From Pseudomonas sp. NKUCC02_KPG (GTDB lineage Bacteria; Pseudomonadota; Gammaproteobacteria; Pseudomonadales; Pseudomonadaceae): DNA of 64,000 nt. The translations under genes were made by a program, and so were the position numbers. Of this stretch, positions 32,837 to 42,075 are shown piece after piece. How positions within the stretch are numbered: the stretch's first letter is position 1; each line of letters opens with the position of its first letter. Below the pieces are notes generated by a model. It saw only the letters and a list, made by a program, of their open reading frames with translations, had not been told where the DNA came from and searched no databases. The stretch lies in NCBI RefSeq assembly GCF_019345465.1, contig NZ_JAHKRC010000005.1, positions 124,001-188,000 on the forward strand. The letters run 5' to 3'.

Positions 32837-33082
32837 TCAGCCTCCGGTCACAGGCGGAAAGAACGCGACTTCATCGCCATCTGCCACCCCTTCATCCAGC
32901 TTGCACAGCTCCTCGTTGCGCGCACACATCAGGTTGGACTCAGCCAATACCTGCCAGGCACCCCCGCGTTGCGTCAGGTGCGTGCGCAACGCGTCGATGG
33001 AGGTGAATTCACCTTCCACTGATTCGCCATCCAGCCCCAGGGCTTCACGGTAGCGGGCAAAAAACACCACGTTGAGCTTCAT
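32837..33082 (-). CDS. moaD: Molybdopterin synthase sulfur carrier subunit MoaD
   Basis: 81-residue ubiquitin-fold protein whose C-terminal Gly-Gly (VTGG) is adenylated by MoeB and turned into a thiocarboxylate, the sulfur donor to Moa[13 protein letters not shown] at the start and [12 protein letters not shown] at the end are family signatures. Its ATG overlaps the moaC stop (ATGA) and moaE follows after two bases, so moaC-moaD-moaE is one tightly coupled operon. Confidence 0.95.
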   Translation of the reverse strand: MKLNVVFFARYREALGLDGESVEGEFTSIDALRTHLTQRGGAWQVLAESNLMCARNEELCKLDEGVADGDEVAFFPPVTGG

Positions 33083-33552
33083 GACAGGTCAGCCTGAAAG
33101 TGCCCGCTCTTGCCGCCGAGCTTTTCCAGCACACCCACGTTTTCGATGGTCATGCCGCGATCCACGGCCTTGCACATGTCATAGATCGTCAGTGCCGCAA
33201 CGCTGGCGGCAGTCAGGGCTTCCATCTCGACACCGGTCTGCCCGGACAATTTGCAACGCGCCACGATCAACACGGCATCGCTGCCACGGGCGCTGAGTTC
33301 AACCTTGACGCTGGTGAGCATCAGGGGATGGCACAGCGGGATCAAATCCGAGGTTTTCTTCGCCGCCTGTATCCCGGCAATGCGCGCCACCGCGAACACA
33401 TCACCCTTGGGGTGACCGCCACTGACGATCATTTCCAGGGTTTCAGGGCGCATGCGCACCACCGCTTGTGCCACGGCCTCACGGGAAGTCACTGCTTTAT
33501 CGGTGACATCGACCATGTTGGCGCGGCCTTGGGAATCTAAGTGTGTCAGCAC
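33079..33552 (-). CDS. moaC: Cyclic pyranopterin monophosphate synthase MoaC
   Basis: Second enzyme of molybdenum-cofactor synthesis, converting the MoaA product to cPMP. 157 residues. [18 protein letters not shown] opens the fold; [15 protein letters not shown] carries the conserved CHP loop, [20 protein letters not shown] and MCKAVDRGM hold the catalytic Glu and Lys/Asp region. Start GTG 33552 behind GGAG. First gene of moaCDE. The usual neighbour on this side in P. putida is phoH; here a DMT transporter and a LysR gene separate them. Confidence 0.96.
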   Translation of the reverse strand: MLTHLDSQGRANMVDVTDKAVTSREAVAQAVVRMRPETLEMIVSGGHPKGDVFAVARIAGIQAAKKTSDLIPLCHPLMLTSVKVELSARGSDAVLIVARCKLSGQTGVEMEALTAASVAALTIYDMCKAVDRGMTIENVGVLEKLGGKSGHFQADLS

Positions 33553-33697
33553 AGGGGGTACTCCAGACAGGAGACTCGATTGTAAACCCGAGTTTCAGTG
33601 GAAGGCCATCGACCCCGCGAATACCGCGCATCAGAACATCGAATTGGCCGCCCACGACCATTCGCCGTACAACGGTTGAAACTCTGGAGAAGCCCTT

Positions 33698-34144
33698 ATG
33701 CCACTTTTTATAGCCATTACCCTGAGCCTGCTGGCCGGTGCTGCGGTGCCCCTGCAGGCAGGCAGCAACGCACGACTGGGCCTGATGCTGGGGCATCCCT
33801 TTTGGGCCACCGTGATCTCATTGCTGGTGAGTGGTATCGCGATTGCGCTGGTGATGCTGATCGTCAAAGTGCCACGGCCCAACCTCGAGGCCTTGATCAC
33901 CGGTCCCTGGTGGATCTGGCTGGGCGGGCTGGCCGGGGTGTTTTACATCACGGTGGCTCTGATCACCGTACCGCGACTGGGTGCGCTGAATTTCATCATG
34001 GCAGTGGTAGTGGGCCAGCTGATCATTTCACTGCTCATCGATTATTTCGGACTGCTGGGCTTGCCTAAAAACACACCTGGCCTGCAAAAACTGCTCGGGG
34101 TCAGCGTGGTGCTGGCAGGGTTTTTCATTGCATCACGGGGCTGA
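33698..34144 (+). CDS. DMT family transporter (YdcZ/DUF606)
   Basis: 148 residues with five hydrophobic segments, spanning almost the whole chain. LSLLAGAAVPLQAGSNARLG with GHPFWATVISLLVSG, and LGALNFIMAVVVGQL, are typical of the small YdcZ (former DUF606) family, which probably acts as a homodimer in export. Substrate unknown. GGAG precedes ATG 33698. The last 12 bases overlap the end of the convergent LysR gene, which may regulate it. The pair lies where moaC and phoH are otherwise adjacent. Confidence 0.9.
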   Translation: MPLFIAITLSLLAGAAVPLQAGSNARLGLMLGHPFWATVISLLVSGIAIALVMLIVKVPRPNLEALITGPWWIWLGGLAGVFYITVALITVPRLGALNFIMAVVVGQLIISLLIDYFGLLGLPKNTPGLQKLLGVSVVLAGFFIASRG

Positions 34145-35044
34145 GGACGGGCTCACCTGCCTGATCAGATCTCGCAGCCAGCGATGGGCCGGGTCTTCAT
34201 TGAAACGTTGATGCCAGACCTGCACATAGTTGAACGGCGCCACCGTCATGGGCGGCGCCCGCGCTATCAGGGTGTCGCCATATGACAGGTTGTCCAGCGT
34301 ACGAGTGGCCACCGTGAGAATCAGGTCAGTGTCGGCAATCATCCCTGGCGCCGCGCCCCAATGAGGGACGTTGACCGCAACCCGTCGATGCAGGCCCTGG
34401 GCGCGCAATACGTTGTCGACCTCGCCCTGTGTGTTGCCATCCGTCGACACCAACAGGTGCGGGCGAGCCAGATAACTCTCCAGATCGAGCACGGCATTGT
34501 CCGCAAGCGAGCGACGATCGAGCAGGCACGTGAAGGTTTCTTCAAACAGCACATCGCTGGAAACATCCGCCGGCAACCCCGCAAAAACCCCCAGGGCCAG
34601 GTCGATCTTGCCTTGTTCGATCTGCTCCAGCATGCCCAGGCGGCTGTCCTGGACCACCACAAGCGAGGTATCAGGGGCCTTGGCCCGCAATTGCACCAGC
34701 AATTTGGGCAACACAATAGCGGCGCCGTAATCGGACATCGCCACGCGAAAGGTGCGCTGTGAGTCGGCCGGCACAAAATCGATGGACTGGCCGAGCAGCG
34801 CTTCGATCTGCCCAAGGATCGCCTTGAGCGGTGCCTGAAGATTTTGCGCCAACGCGCTCAGCACCACGTCGTTGCCCTGACGAATCAACAACGGATCATC
34901 GAGCAACACCCTGAGTTTGCTCAGCGAATGACTGATGGCTGGCTGACTCAGGTGCAAACGGACACCGGTGCGGGTCACGTGTTTTTCCGTGAGCAGCGCA
35001 TCGAGCACCACCAGCAGATTCAAATCAATATTGCGCAGTAACAC
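34133..35044 (-). CDS. LysR family transcriptional regulator (NodD-like)
   Basis: 303 residues. The N-terminal helix-turn-helix (LLRNIDLNLLVVLDALLTEK, then LHLSQPAISHSLSKLR) is of the NodD/LinR-like group that begins with IDLNLL. The C-terminal periplasmic-binding-like sensor domain runs from about residue 90. GTG 35044 is chosen for its AGGAG at seven bases; a longer frame to 35101 lacks one. Convergent, with 12 bases of overlap, with the YdcZ-type transporter. The target genes and ligand are unknown. Confidence 0.92.
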   Translation of the reverse strand: MLLRNIDLNLLVVLDALLTEKHVTRTGVRLHLSQPAISHSLSKLRVLLDDPLLIRQGNDVVLSALAQNLQAPLKAILGQIEALLGQSIDFVPADSQRTFRVAMSDYGAAIVLPKLLVQLRAKAPDTSLVVVQDSRLGMLEQIEQGKIDLALGVFAGLPADVSSDVLFEETFTCLLDRRSLADNAVLDLESYLARPHLLVSTDGNTQGEVDNVLRAQGLHRRVAVNVPHWGAAPGMIADTDLILTVATRTLDNLSYGDTLIARAPPMTVAPFNYVQVWHQRFNEDPAHRWLRDLIRQVSPSSAP

Positions 35045-35176
35045 CCCGACGCTCCTGTCTTGGTCAACTCCAGGGCAGCGCTGCATTACCAGATTCAACA
35101 AGACCCAAGGGCCCGGCGCGCAACCTCCGCCAGCTTACCTTACAAACCGGGTTACCAGACATGTAGCCAAAACAAC

Positions 35177-35263
35177 GGTGGGAGCGGGCTTGCTCGCGAT
35201 GAAGACGGCGCGGTGCAATCTGAAACACCGGCCACTTTCATCGCGAGCAAGCCCGCTCCCACC
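35177..35263. repeat. REP-A inverted pair before phoH end
   Basis: GGTGGGAGCGGGCTTGCTCG and the reverse CGAGCAAGCCCGCTCCCACC flank about 40 bases, between the LysR gene start side and the end of phoH (stop at 35273). Confidence 0.92.
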
Positions 35264-35272
35264 TTCAAACGG

Positions 35273-36667
35273 TTACAAATGAGATTCGGCGTATTCGGCC
35301 AGAATCGAACGTGGCACCCCTTGCAGCGCGATGTGCACGCCGTTGGGGAAGTCTTTGAAACGCTCCGTCAGGTAGGTCAGCCCCGAACTGGTGGCTGACA
35401 GGTACGGTGTATCGATCTGTGCCAGGTTGCCCAGGCACACCACTTTGGAACCGGCGCCCGCACGGGTGATGATGGTTTTCATCTGGTGCGGTGTCAGGTT
35501 TTGACACTCATCGATCAAAATCAGGCTTTGCTGGAAGCTGCGACCGCGAATGTAGTTCAGGGATTTGAACTGCAACGGCACTTTACTCAGGATGTAGTCG
35601 ACGCTGCCGTGGGTGTTTTCGTCATCCATGTGCAGAGCTTCGAGGTTGTCGGTAATGGCCCCCAGCCAAGGTTCCATTTTCTCGGCTTCGGTGCCTGGCA
35701 AAAAGCCGATTTCCTGATCCAGGCCCTGCACGCTGCGGGTACAGATAATCCGCCGGTAGCGCTTGCTGACCATGGTTTGTTCAATCGCCGCCGCCAGCGC
35801 CAGGATGGTCTTGCCCGAACCCGCCGCACCCGACAGGTTGACCAGATGAATATCCGGGTCAAGCAAGGCAAACAGCGCCAGCCCCTGGTAAATATCCCGT
35901 GGTTTCAAACCCCAGGCTTCCTGATGCAGCAACGGCTCCTGATGCATGTCCAGAATCAGCAACTGGTCCTTGCGCACCTCTTTGATCCAGCCGACAAAGC
36001 CCTGCTCATCGATGATGAATTCATTGATATGCACCGCCGGCAGGTTTTCGTTCATCTGTACCTGATGCCAGGTACGGCCATGCCCCTGACGGGTTTCGAC
36101 TTTGTTGACCCGGTCCCAGAAAGAGCCGGTCATGGTGTGATAACCGCGCGACAACATCGACACGTCGTCAACCAGTTGGTCGGTGCTGTAATCCTCGGAC
36201 TCGATCCCGCAAGCCCGGGCCTTGAGGCGCATGTTGATGTCTTTGGTGACCAGCACCACGCGCAACTTCGGCTCACGGGCGTGCAGGTCAATCAACTGGT
36301 TGATGATGATGTTGTCGTTGAGGTTTTCAGGCAACAGCGCGTTGGGTTCCCGGCGCTTGCTCATCATGATCGACAGAAAGCCCTTGGGTGCGCCTTTGCC
36401 TCGCTGGATCGGCACACCCTTTTCGACATCCTCAGGGCTGGCAACCCCCAACAACTGGTCAATCAAACGGATGGCCTGACGGCACTCGGCTGCCACCAGT
36501 AACTTGCCGGTCTTGAGCTTGTCGAGTTCTTCGAGCACCGTCATCGGGATCGCGACGTGGTGTTCCTCGAAGTTAAGCAGTGCGTTTGGATCGTGAATCA
36601 GAACATTGGTATCGAGTACATAAAGGATTGGCTGGTTGGAAGAAGGAGTGCGTCCGTGATCATCCAT
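35273..36667 (-). CDS. PhoH family protein with PIN domain (PhoH2-type)
   Basis: 464 residues. The N-terminal PIN-type ribonuclease domain (about 13-150) opens with ILYVLDTNVLIHDP and has further acidic residues at DNIIINQL and VTKDINMRLKA. The C-terminal PhoH ATPase (about 250-460) has Walker A GAAGSGKTILALAA, Walker B LILIDECQNLTP, and GAGSKVVCLGN. Proteins of this build (PhoH2) are described as sequence-specific RNA helicase and ribonuclease. All expected motifs look intact. ATG 36667 follows AAGGTG. Long leader to 36926. Confidence 0.93.
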   Translation of the reverse strand: MDDHGRTPSSNQPILYVLDTNVLIHDPNALLNFEEHHVAIPMTVLEELDKLKTGKLLVAAECRQAIRLIDQLLGVASPEDVEKGVPIQRGKGAPKGFLSIMMSKRREPNALLPENLNDNIIINQLIDLHAREPKLRVVLVTKDINMRLKARACGIESEDYSTDQLVDDVSMLSRGYHTMTGSFWDRVNKVETRQGHGRTWHQVQMNENLPAVHINEFIIDEQGFVGWIKEVRKDQLLILDMHQEPLLHQEAWGLKPRDIYQGLALFALLDPDIHLVNLSGAAGSGKTILALAAAIEQTMVSKRYRRIICTRSVQGLDQEIGFLPGTEAEKMEPWLGAITDNLEALHMDDENTHGSVDYILSKVPLQFKSLNYIRGRSFQQSLILIDECQNLTPHQMKTIITRAGAGSKVVCLGNLAQIDTPYLSATSSGLTYLTERFKDFPNGVHIALQGVPRSILAEYAESHL

Positions 36668-36824
36668 ACTCGGTCACCTTTGTGGGAGCCAGTCGACGCA
36701 ATACCACAACAGTGCTGCGCCTCGAAGTGACTGCCGTATACCCTGCCCGATGGGTCTTGGAAGACGCCACCTGTGTCGCAGGTTTCGGCCGTCTGTCTTC
36801 GTAATACTCCTAAATGTGTGACAA

Positions 36825-36838
36825 AAAAAAGCTTTTTT
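36825..36838. other. A/T-rich palindrome upstream of phoH
   Basis: AAAAAAGCTTTTTT, a perfect 14-bp palindrome in the 259-base gap between the deacetylase-like gene and phoH. It may be a weak terminator for the former or a bent-DNA element upstream of phoH. Confidence 0.4.
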
Positions 36839-36926
36839 AGCGATAACACACTTTATTTTTTTGAGTGACGAATCGCCTTGGCGAATGCCTTAAGCAGGGC
36901 TAAAGTCATATATTAACTGCATGTTT

Positions 36927-38045
36927 CTACAGCACTTCGCAGTCTTCCCAACCCAGCCCGCTCTGTGCCGTCGCCTTGAGTAACCAGGGCAACGCGGTAC
37001 GAATTTTGTCCTGGGTGTCGTGAAACTTGATCACGCCATGACGCCACAGCAGCATCAGACTCAACACCCGCTGTGCCGACTCCTCGCCACTCAGGTTGGC
37101 CGCCATGTCCTGGGCATCAATATCCCACAGCGACACCTGCAAGCCCTGTCCCTGGAAAAACGCCCCGCTATCTGCCCGCCGCTGCCCGTAGGGCGGGCGA
37201 AACTGTGCCAGATAGTTGTGCGGCACAACCTGTTTGACCAGGGCAACGCTGCGTAAAATCGAGTCCTGCCACTCTTGCCAATGACTGTGGGAGCGATACT
37301 CCCAGCCCTGCACACCCACGCACTGACCCTTGTACAGTGCTTGCAGCGCCCGCTCACCGCCTTTGTCCAGTCGTACTTGCAGGCTGTTGCCCAACACAAA
37401 AAACCTCGCACTCAGGGACTGCTTGCGCAAGTAATCGGTCAACCAGTCGGTAGTACCCGGCAATTGGGAGGGACCACTGTCGAAGGTCAGTACAAACAGC
37501 CGATCATGCATCCCGACGCCGTTACTTTCCTGCTCGCCGAACAGCTCGATTTCACTGCTGATTTGCGGGAACAGCGCGGCCTTGCGCAGTTGCTCATCCA
37601 GATAACGCCGGTGAAACTCACGGCTTGGCTCAGCCCAGGCCGCATAAAACGAGTCATCGGCCACTGCAAACTTGCCCGCCTGCTCGCGCAAGCTGTCCAT
37701 GCCGTCAACGTAATAGCAAAACGAGGCATCCTGATCACAGCTTTGCTGGGCAACGTTGTAGTTGGCCAACAGCCGCTGCCACATCCGCTTGCGCACATGA
37801 TTGATGGCATCCTGGTTGATGTTTTTCAGACCCAGGCGCTGTTTCAGTGCGTTTTCATCCAGCACCTCGCTGGCCAGCAAGGCATGGGCGAAGGCAAGAA
37901 TTTCGGCCCTTGAGGCCACATCGAACAAGGCCGGGCTGATCAACTGCTCGGGCCAGGCGTCGCGACCCAGCGTCGCCGGTTCATTGGGTGCTGCAACAGC
38001 CCCCAGGCACACCAGCCAGGCCGAGAAAAAAAGAGCAATGCGCAC
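36927..38045 (-). CDS. Polysaccharide deacetylase-like protein, metal site altered
   Basis: 372 residues, secreted or periplasmic (signal peptide about 1-18, AWLVCLGAVAA). The C-terminal NodB-like domain is recognisable from LTFDSGPS (187-193), FRPPYGQ (282-288), LWDID (306-310) and IKFHDT (339-344). Family members normally have TFDDGP and HSxxH, where the second Asp and two His bind the metal. Here residue 190 is Ser and the second motif reads HSHWQ (253-257), leaving at most one ligand. About 170 N-terminal residues of unknown function precede it. It may be inactive or use another metal set. Between phoH and yaaA, as in P. putida. Confidence 0.85.
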   Translation of the reverse strand: MRIALFFSAWLVCLGAVAAPNEPATLGRDAWPEQLISPALFDVASRAEILAFAHALLASEVLDENALKQRLGLKNINQDAINHVRKRMWQRLLANYNVAQQSCDQDASFCYYVDGMDSLREQAGKFAVADDSFYAAWAEPSREFHRRYLDEQLRKAALFPQISSEIELFGEQESNGVGMHDRLFVLTFDSGPSQLPGTTDWLTDYLRKQSLSARFFVLGNSLQVRLDKGGERALQALYKGQCVGVQGWEYRSHSHWQEWQDSILRSVALVKQVVPHNYLAQFRPPYGQRRADSGAFFQGQGLQVSLWDIDAQDMAANLSGEESAQRVLSLMLLWRHGVIKFHDTQDKIRTALPWLLKATAQSGLGWEDCEVL

Positions 38046-38179
38046 GGGTCAATCTCCCTGTGAAAACTGGCAGCACTATAGCGGCTACAGGATTTTGTAT
38101 TTGCCCTCTATCAACGTCATAGGTGGAGTCAAACCGCCCAACCCCCTAGAATCCCCCGACGCTAAAAGGAGACGAACTC

Positions 38180-38959
38180 ATGCTGATGGTGATTTCACCC
38201 GCTAAAACCCTCGATTACGAAACGCCGCCCGCAACAGCACGTTTCACCCAGCCACAGTATCTGGACCACTCCCAGGAACTGATCGAACAATTGCGCGAAC
38301 TGAGCCCGCAACAGATTGGCGAGCTGATGCACTTGTCCGACAAGCTTTCGGGCCTCAATGCGGCGCGCTTCGGCAGCTGGACTCCCGCCTTCACCCCCGA
38401 AAATGCCAAGCAGGCACTGCTGGCCTTCAAGGGTGATGTGTACACCGGCCTCAATGCCGTCGACTTCAGCGAAGCGGATTTTGACTACGCGCAAACCCAT
38501 CTGCGCATGCTCTCCGGGCTGTATGGCCTGCTGCGCCCGCTGGACCTGATGATGCCGTATCGCCTGGAGATGGGCACCAAGCTGGCCAATGCCCGGGGCA
38601 AGGATTTGTACGCGTTCTGGGGCACGCAAATCAGCGAATGGCTCAACGAGGCCCTGGCCGAACAGGGCGATGACGTCGTGCTCAACCTGGCGTCCAACGA
38701 GTATTTCTCGGCGGTCAAAAAGTCGGCTTTGAACGCACGCATCATCAATACCGAGTTCAAGGATCTGAAAAACGGCCAGCACAAGATCATCAGCTTTTAT
38801 GCGAAAAAAGCCCGCGGCATGATGAGCCGGTTTGTGATCAAGGAGCGCATCAACAACCCGGATCACCTCAAGCAGTTCGATGAGCAGGGCTATCGCTTTA
38901 GCGCTGAACAGTCCAGGCCTGATCTGTTGGTGTTTTTGCGCGACCACGCCCCACAATGA
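38180..38959 (+). CDS. yaaA: Peroxide stress protein YaaA
   Basis: 259 residues, DUF328/UPF0246 family. In E. coli, YaaA is induced by OxyR and lowers free intracellular iron during hydrogen-peroxide stress; it has a DNA-binding fold. [15 protein letters not shown] opens the protein, and [30 protein letters not shown] and [10 protein letters not shown] are signatures. Start ATG 38180 behind AAAGGAG. TAGAAT about 30 bases upstream is a possible -10. Stands alone between the deacetylase-like gene and the RHS toxin gene. Confidence 0.96.
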   Translation: MLMVISPAKTLDYETPPATARFTQPQYLDHSQELIEQLRELSPQQIGELMHLSDKLSGLNAARFGSWTPAFTPENAKQALLAFKGDVYTGLNAVDFSEADFDYAQTHLRMLSGLYGLLRPLDLMMPYRLEMGTKLANARGKDLYAFWGTQISEWLNEALAEQGDDVVLNLASNEYFSAVKKSALNARIINTEFKDLKNGQHKIISFYAKKARGMMSRFVIKERINNPDHLKQFDEQGYRFSAEQSRPDLLVFLRDHAPQ

Positions 38960-39007
38960 CGGACGCGGTGCAGCCAGCCAATGCTGACTGCACCCGCCTC
39001 ACTGACG

Positions 39008-41869
39008 TCACTGCAAACCGTAGTGAACATTCATGTAACTTGAGTAATGTTTCATGCGGTCATTCACATAACTGGCAGGCAAGTTATTGAATACTTTTTC
39101 CTTGCCCGACTTCATGTACAACATGCCCCGATATTTATCTTCAATTGAAAACAACTGTTCAAAGAGCGGCGACTTGCCTGTTCGGCTCCGGGCTTTGGCG
39201 TTGTCATCATATTCCTTGATTAGTTTTCTACGCTTATCGCTGACACCTCCCGTGATCGCTAACACAGGGAACGACATTTCGCTGTTGCCCTTCAATGTTG
39301 CATCATCCAATCGAAACGCAGGATCCGCGTCCCTGCCTGCTGTTTCTGCCGTATTGCCTATTCTGAATTCCCCGACATCGGCGGTATGCACCATGGGAAA
39401 GTTTGGCCACGGATCAACAATCACCAGTTTTTCATCGCTCATCTGGCGACGGTCGCCGATCACTACAAAAGCATGATCAACGCCCTGAGCATTAACGCGA
39501 AATACCGGTTGCTCGGTTTTGGTGCTGGCCAGCAGGCTAAAGGCAATTTCCGAGTGTTCACCGCAATTACCGGTCCGGCATTGAATATAAGCGCTCGTAC
39601 CCTGTTTAAACTGACGCTGCTGGAGAAAGTCTGCCGGATCCCTGCGTGATCGCCACAAATCAACAAATTGATTGGGCGAACCTTCAATCAACAGGGTTTT
39701 AGTGATCAGGTTAGTCGCATGCCCCTGTTTGAAAGAGTTGTACATTTCAGAACTCAACTCTCGTGTCTTGCTGCTGGGTTTTACTTCGCCCCGACCGGCA
39801 TCATGTACCTTCCAGGCAGGCTTGACCTGCGGCCCCTCAAGGTCGATCGCTTTCTTTTGCTCTTTGGTCAAGTTACTGACGTCAATGCGTACGGCACCAT
39901 CACCGTCCATGAAGGTTATCGGGTTGCCTCCAACAAACGCATAGATATTAGGCCCATCCAGATAACCCTTGGGATCAGGGTTGACCCATCGCTGTAGCCA
40001 GGGCATGTAATAGCGAAGCCCGTAATAATAAAGCCCCGTTGCATCCCGCTCCTTGCCCGAGTAACACAACGTGCGATAGCTGCTTTCGCTCGAATCTCCT
40101 CTCTCACTGAACGCCGTGGTGCCAAACGGATGATAGGTTTCGCGACTGACTACCTTGGCCTGGCTGTCCAGTTCAAGGGTGCAAGAGCCCAGAAGATCGC
40201 CAAGAGAGTAGCGATATTGTCGATTGGCTAGCCCTTTGGGGGGTGAGTCTTTCCAGTGCAACACCTGCACACTGTTGCGACCCGCCTGCGCGCTGATCAC
40301 GTACAAGGTTTCGCCGGTGGCGTTGTTGATGCGAACTTCCAGCCCCGGCAGATAGCGAGTCTCGCTGATGACGGTACGGACATTGGTTTGTACCGAACGG
40401 ATCTTGCGCTGACGCAAGCCGTCAACATCGTAAATATAATGCTCGCGGTCATCGAGTCCCGACTCGCGCTCAACCGGTCTGACTTCGCTTAGCTGATTGC
40501 GCAGATTCCACCCCAGAGCCCGCGCATTATCCAGAGATCGCAGATTGCCGCACGGATCAAAACCTGCCTCAATCTCGTCTTGCGTGGGTGCCTGTCCATT
40601 GTGTTCGGCCAGGCACCGATTGCTGTATTTTCCAGCTGTCAGCACGCGCCCATGCCTTTGCGGCCCCTTGTGAACCAGTTCCAGTAAATTGCCTCCCCCG
40701 TCGTAACGGTAGGCTTGATGGTATGAGGCCACTGCCTGAGGATCCGCAATCTGGTCTGGCCCACGGTTGTCACTTCCGGCCTCCCACCCCGTGGCCTCGA
40801 CCAGCTGGTAAAGGCTGTCGTAGGTGTAGTGGTTGATCGGCTCGATGCGCTGGTTGGCGAAATGACGAACCGCCAAGGCCTTGTCCTCGATACTCAGGAT
40901 ATTGCCGACCGGGTCATGGACGTAGTTCAAGTCCTGCAAGGGTTGTTGCTGTGGCAGGCTGGCGTACAGACGTAAAATCCGGCCTGTTCGAGGCGCGTAA
41001 TCAAACAGGCTGACAACACCATTGCCAGCGGTTTGACCCGTGACCTCACCTTGGGCGTTGTAATGAATATCGCGCACCAGCACTTTCGGCTCGGCCTCCT
41101 TGAGGCGCAACCGGGTCTGGCGCAGCTGACCGTCCACGTTGTGATCAAACTGCTGCTGGTTGCCCTGGGCATCGGTTTGCATCACAAGCTCACCCAAGGC
41201 GTTGAAGACCATCTGCGTGGTGGCGCCCTCCCCGGACTCAAGCAGCTCATCGCGATCACTCAGTGGCTCTGGCCAGTGCGGCGGCTCCAGCGCCCGCAAA
41301 AAATACTGTTGTTGTGCAAGCAACGCCCCTTTGATTGAGAAGTGACTGAAATGACAGGTGCCTGCCGGGCTATCGAGGCGGATTACCTGGCCATACTGGT
41401 TACGCCCGGCAAAAGCCCCATCCGCCGCGCCGTACACGTAACGCGCAATGCAGGATTCAGAGCTGTTCAACGCCTGTTCAAAAACAGCCGTGGGACGCAG
41501 CAATTCGTCGTACTCGACCTTTTGCTGACTCCAGCGCCCGTCCCAACTGTGCAGCACCTGCCCGAGCTCACCGGTCAGATTGACCCGCACACCGGCATCC
41601 ACGCTGCGCGAGGTCAACAGCACTCCCGACAGGGAATACATATTCTCAAGGTTGCTCGGGGTCGATGGATCCTCTGCCCGCAACGCCCATAACCGCGGAT
41701 CCCATTGCGTCGCAGCCCTGCCCACTGCATCGAACTTGATTCGACTGACACGCGCCTCCGCAACCGTGCTGCTGGCAGCACTGCAATAAGCGACCGAGCG
41801 CACCGTCCGGCCTTGCGGGTCCGAAACAGCCAGGGTGGGCGTATAACGATCCTGATCCAACATCATCAC
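39008..41869 (-). CDS. TccC-type RHS toxin with Cys-His-Asp C-terminal domain
   Basis: 953 residues. The start (TPTLAVSDPQGRTVRSVAYC) and the YD/RHS-repeat body to about 575 resemble TccC, the toxin component of Tc insecticidal complexes. The conserved RHS core runs from YHPFGTTAF (579) through GKERDATGLYYYGLRYY to NIYAFVGGNPITFMDGDG (about 658), where such proteins self-cleave to free the C-terminal toxin. The tail (659-953) has Cys769 in GNCGEHSE, His799 in DHAFVVIGD and Asp819 in VIVDPW, the layout of papain/transglutaminase-fold enzymes. The tail DNA looks more A/T-rich than the core. No TcA or TcB gene lies nearby. Start GTG 41869, or the ATG directly after. Confidence 0.9.
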   Translation of the reverse strand: MMMLDQDRYTPTLAVSDPQGRTVRSVAYCSAASSTVAEARVSRIKFDAVGRAATQWDPRLWALRAEDPSTPSNLENMYSLSGVLLTSRSVDAGVRVNLTGELGQVLHSWDGRWSQQKVEYDELLRPTAVFEQALNSSESCIARYVYGAADGAFAGRNQYGQVIRLDSPAGTCHFSHFSIKGALLAQQQYFLRALEPPHWPEPLSDRDELLESGEGATTQMVFNALGELVMQTDAQGNQQQFDHNVDGQLRQTRLRLKEAEPKVLVRDIHYNAQGEVTGQTAGNGVVSLFDYAPRTGRILRLYASLPQQQPLQDLNYVHDPVGNILSIEDKALAVRHFANQRIEPINHYTYDSLYQLVEATGWEAGSDNRGPDQIADPQAVASYHQAYRYDGGGNLLELVHKGPQRHGRVLTAGKYSNRCLAEHNGQAPTQDEIEAGFDPCGNLRSLDNARALGWNLRNQLSEVRPVERESGLDDREHYIYDVDGLRQRKIRSVQTNVRTVISETRYLPGLEVRINNATGETLYVISAQAGRNSVQVLHWKDSPPKGLANRQYRYSLGDLLGSCTLELDSQAKVVSRETYHPFGTTAFSERGDSSESSYRTLCYSGKERDATGLYYYGLRYYMPWLQRWVNPDPKGYLDGPNIYAFVGGNPITFMDGDGAVRIDVSNLTKEQKKAIDLEGPQVKPAWKVHDAGRGEVKPSSKTRELSSEMYNSFKQGHATNLITKTLLIEGSPNQFVDLWRSRRDPADFLQQRQFKQGTSAYIQCRTGNCGEHSEIAFSLLASTKTEQPVFRVNAQGVDHAFVVIGDRRQMSDEKLVIVDPWPNFPMVHTADVGEFRIGNTAETAGRDADPAFRLDDATLKGNSEMSFPVLAITGGVSDKRRKLIKEYDDNAKARSRTGKSPLFEQLFSIEDKYRGMLYMKSGKEKVFNNLPASYVNDRMKHYSSYMNVHYGLQ

Positions 41870-41922
41870 TACTCGCAGGCGGGAAGTTATCGATAGTTAA
41901 TCCTCGGGGCTGCCGCGCTGCG

Positions 41923-41940
41923 ACTGTCAACTATGACAGT
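41923..41940. promoter_or_regulatory. Inverted repeat upstream of the RHS toxin gene
   Basis: ACTGTCA, ACTA, TGACAGT: a perfect 7-bp-arm repeat 54 bases before the toxin start and 135 bases before the divergent small gene. Operator-like; no T-run. Confidence 0.5.
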
Positions 41941-42075
41941 TACGACTAACGGCATTGCCCCGGCTCAGGTAAGGTTGTGAGTTAAATCGTCCGTAAACCC
42001 GGGCCTGGGCCTAAACTGGGTAGTGAGCCTGGGCGAATCCGCTACGCGTCCACAGTCGTATAACGAGACCTTGCA

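Noticed and set aside
35177..35263. REP-A pair considered as a Rho-independent terminator
   Set aside because: No T-run on either strand, and the same unit also lies between co-directional genes.
36598..36849. 83-codon minus-strand frame upstream of phoH
   Set aside because: Runs into the phoH start in another frame, with no motif or clear ribosome-binding site; treated as leader.
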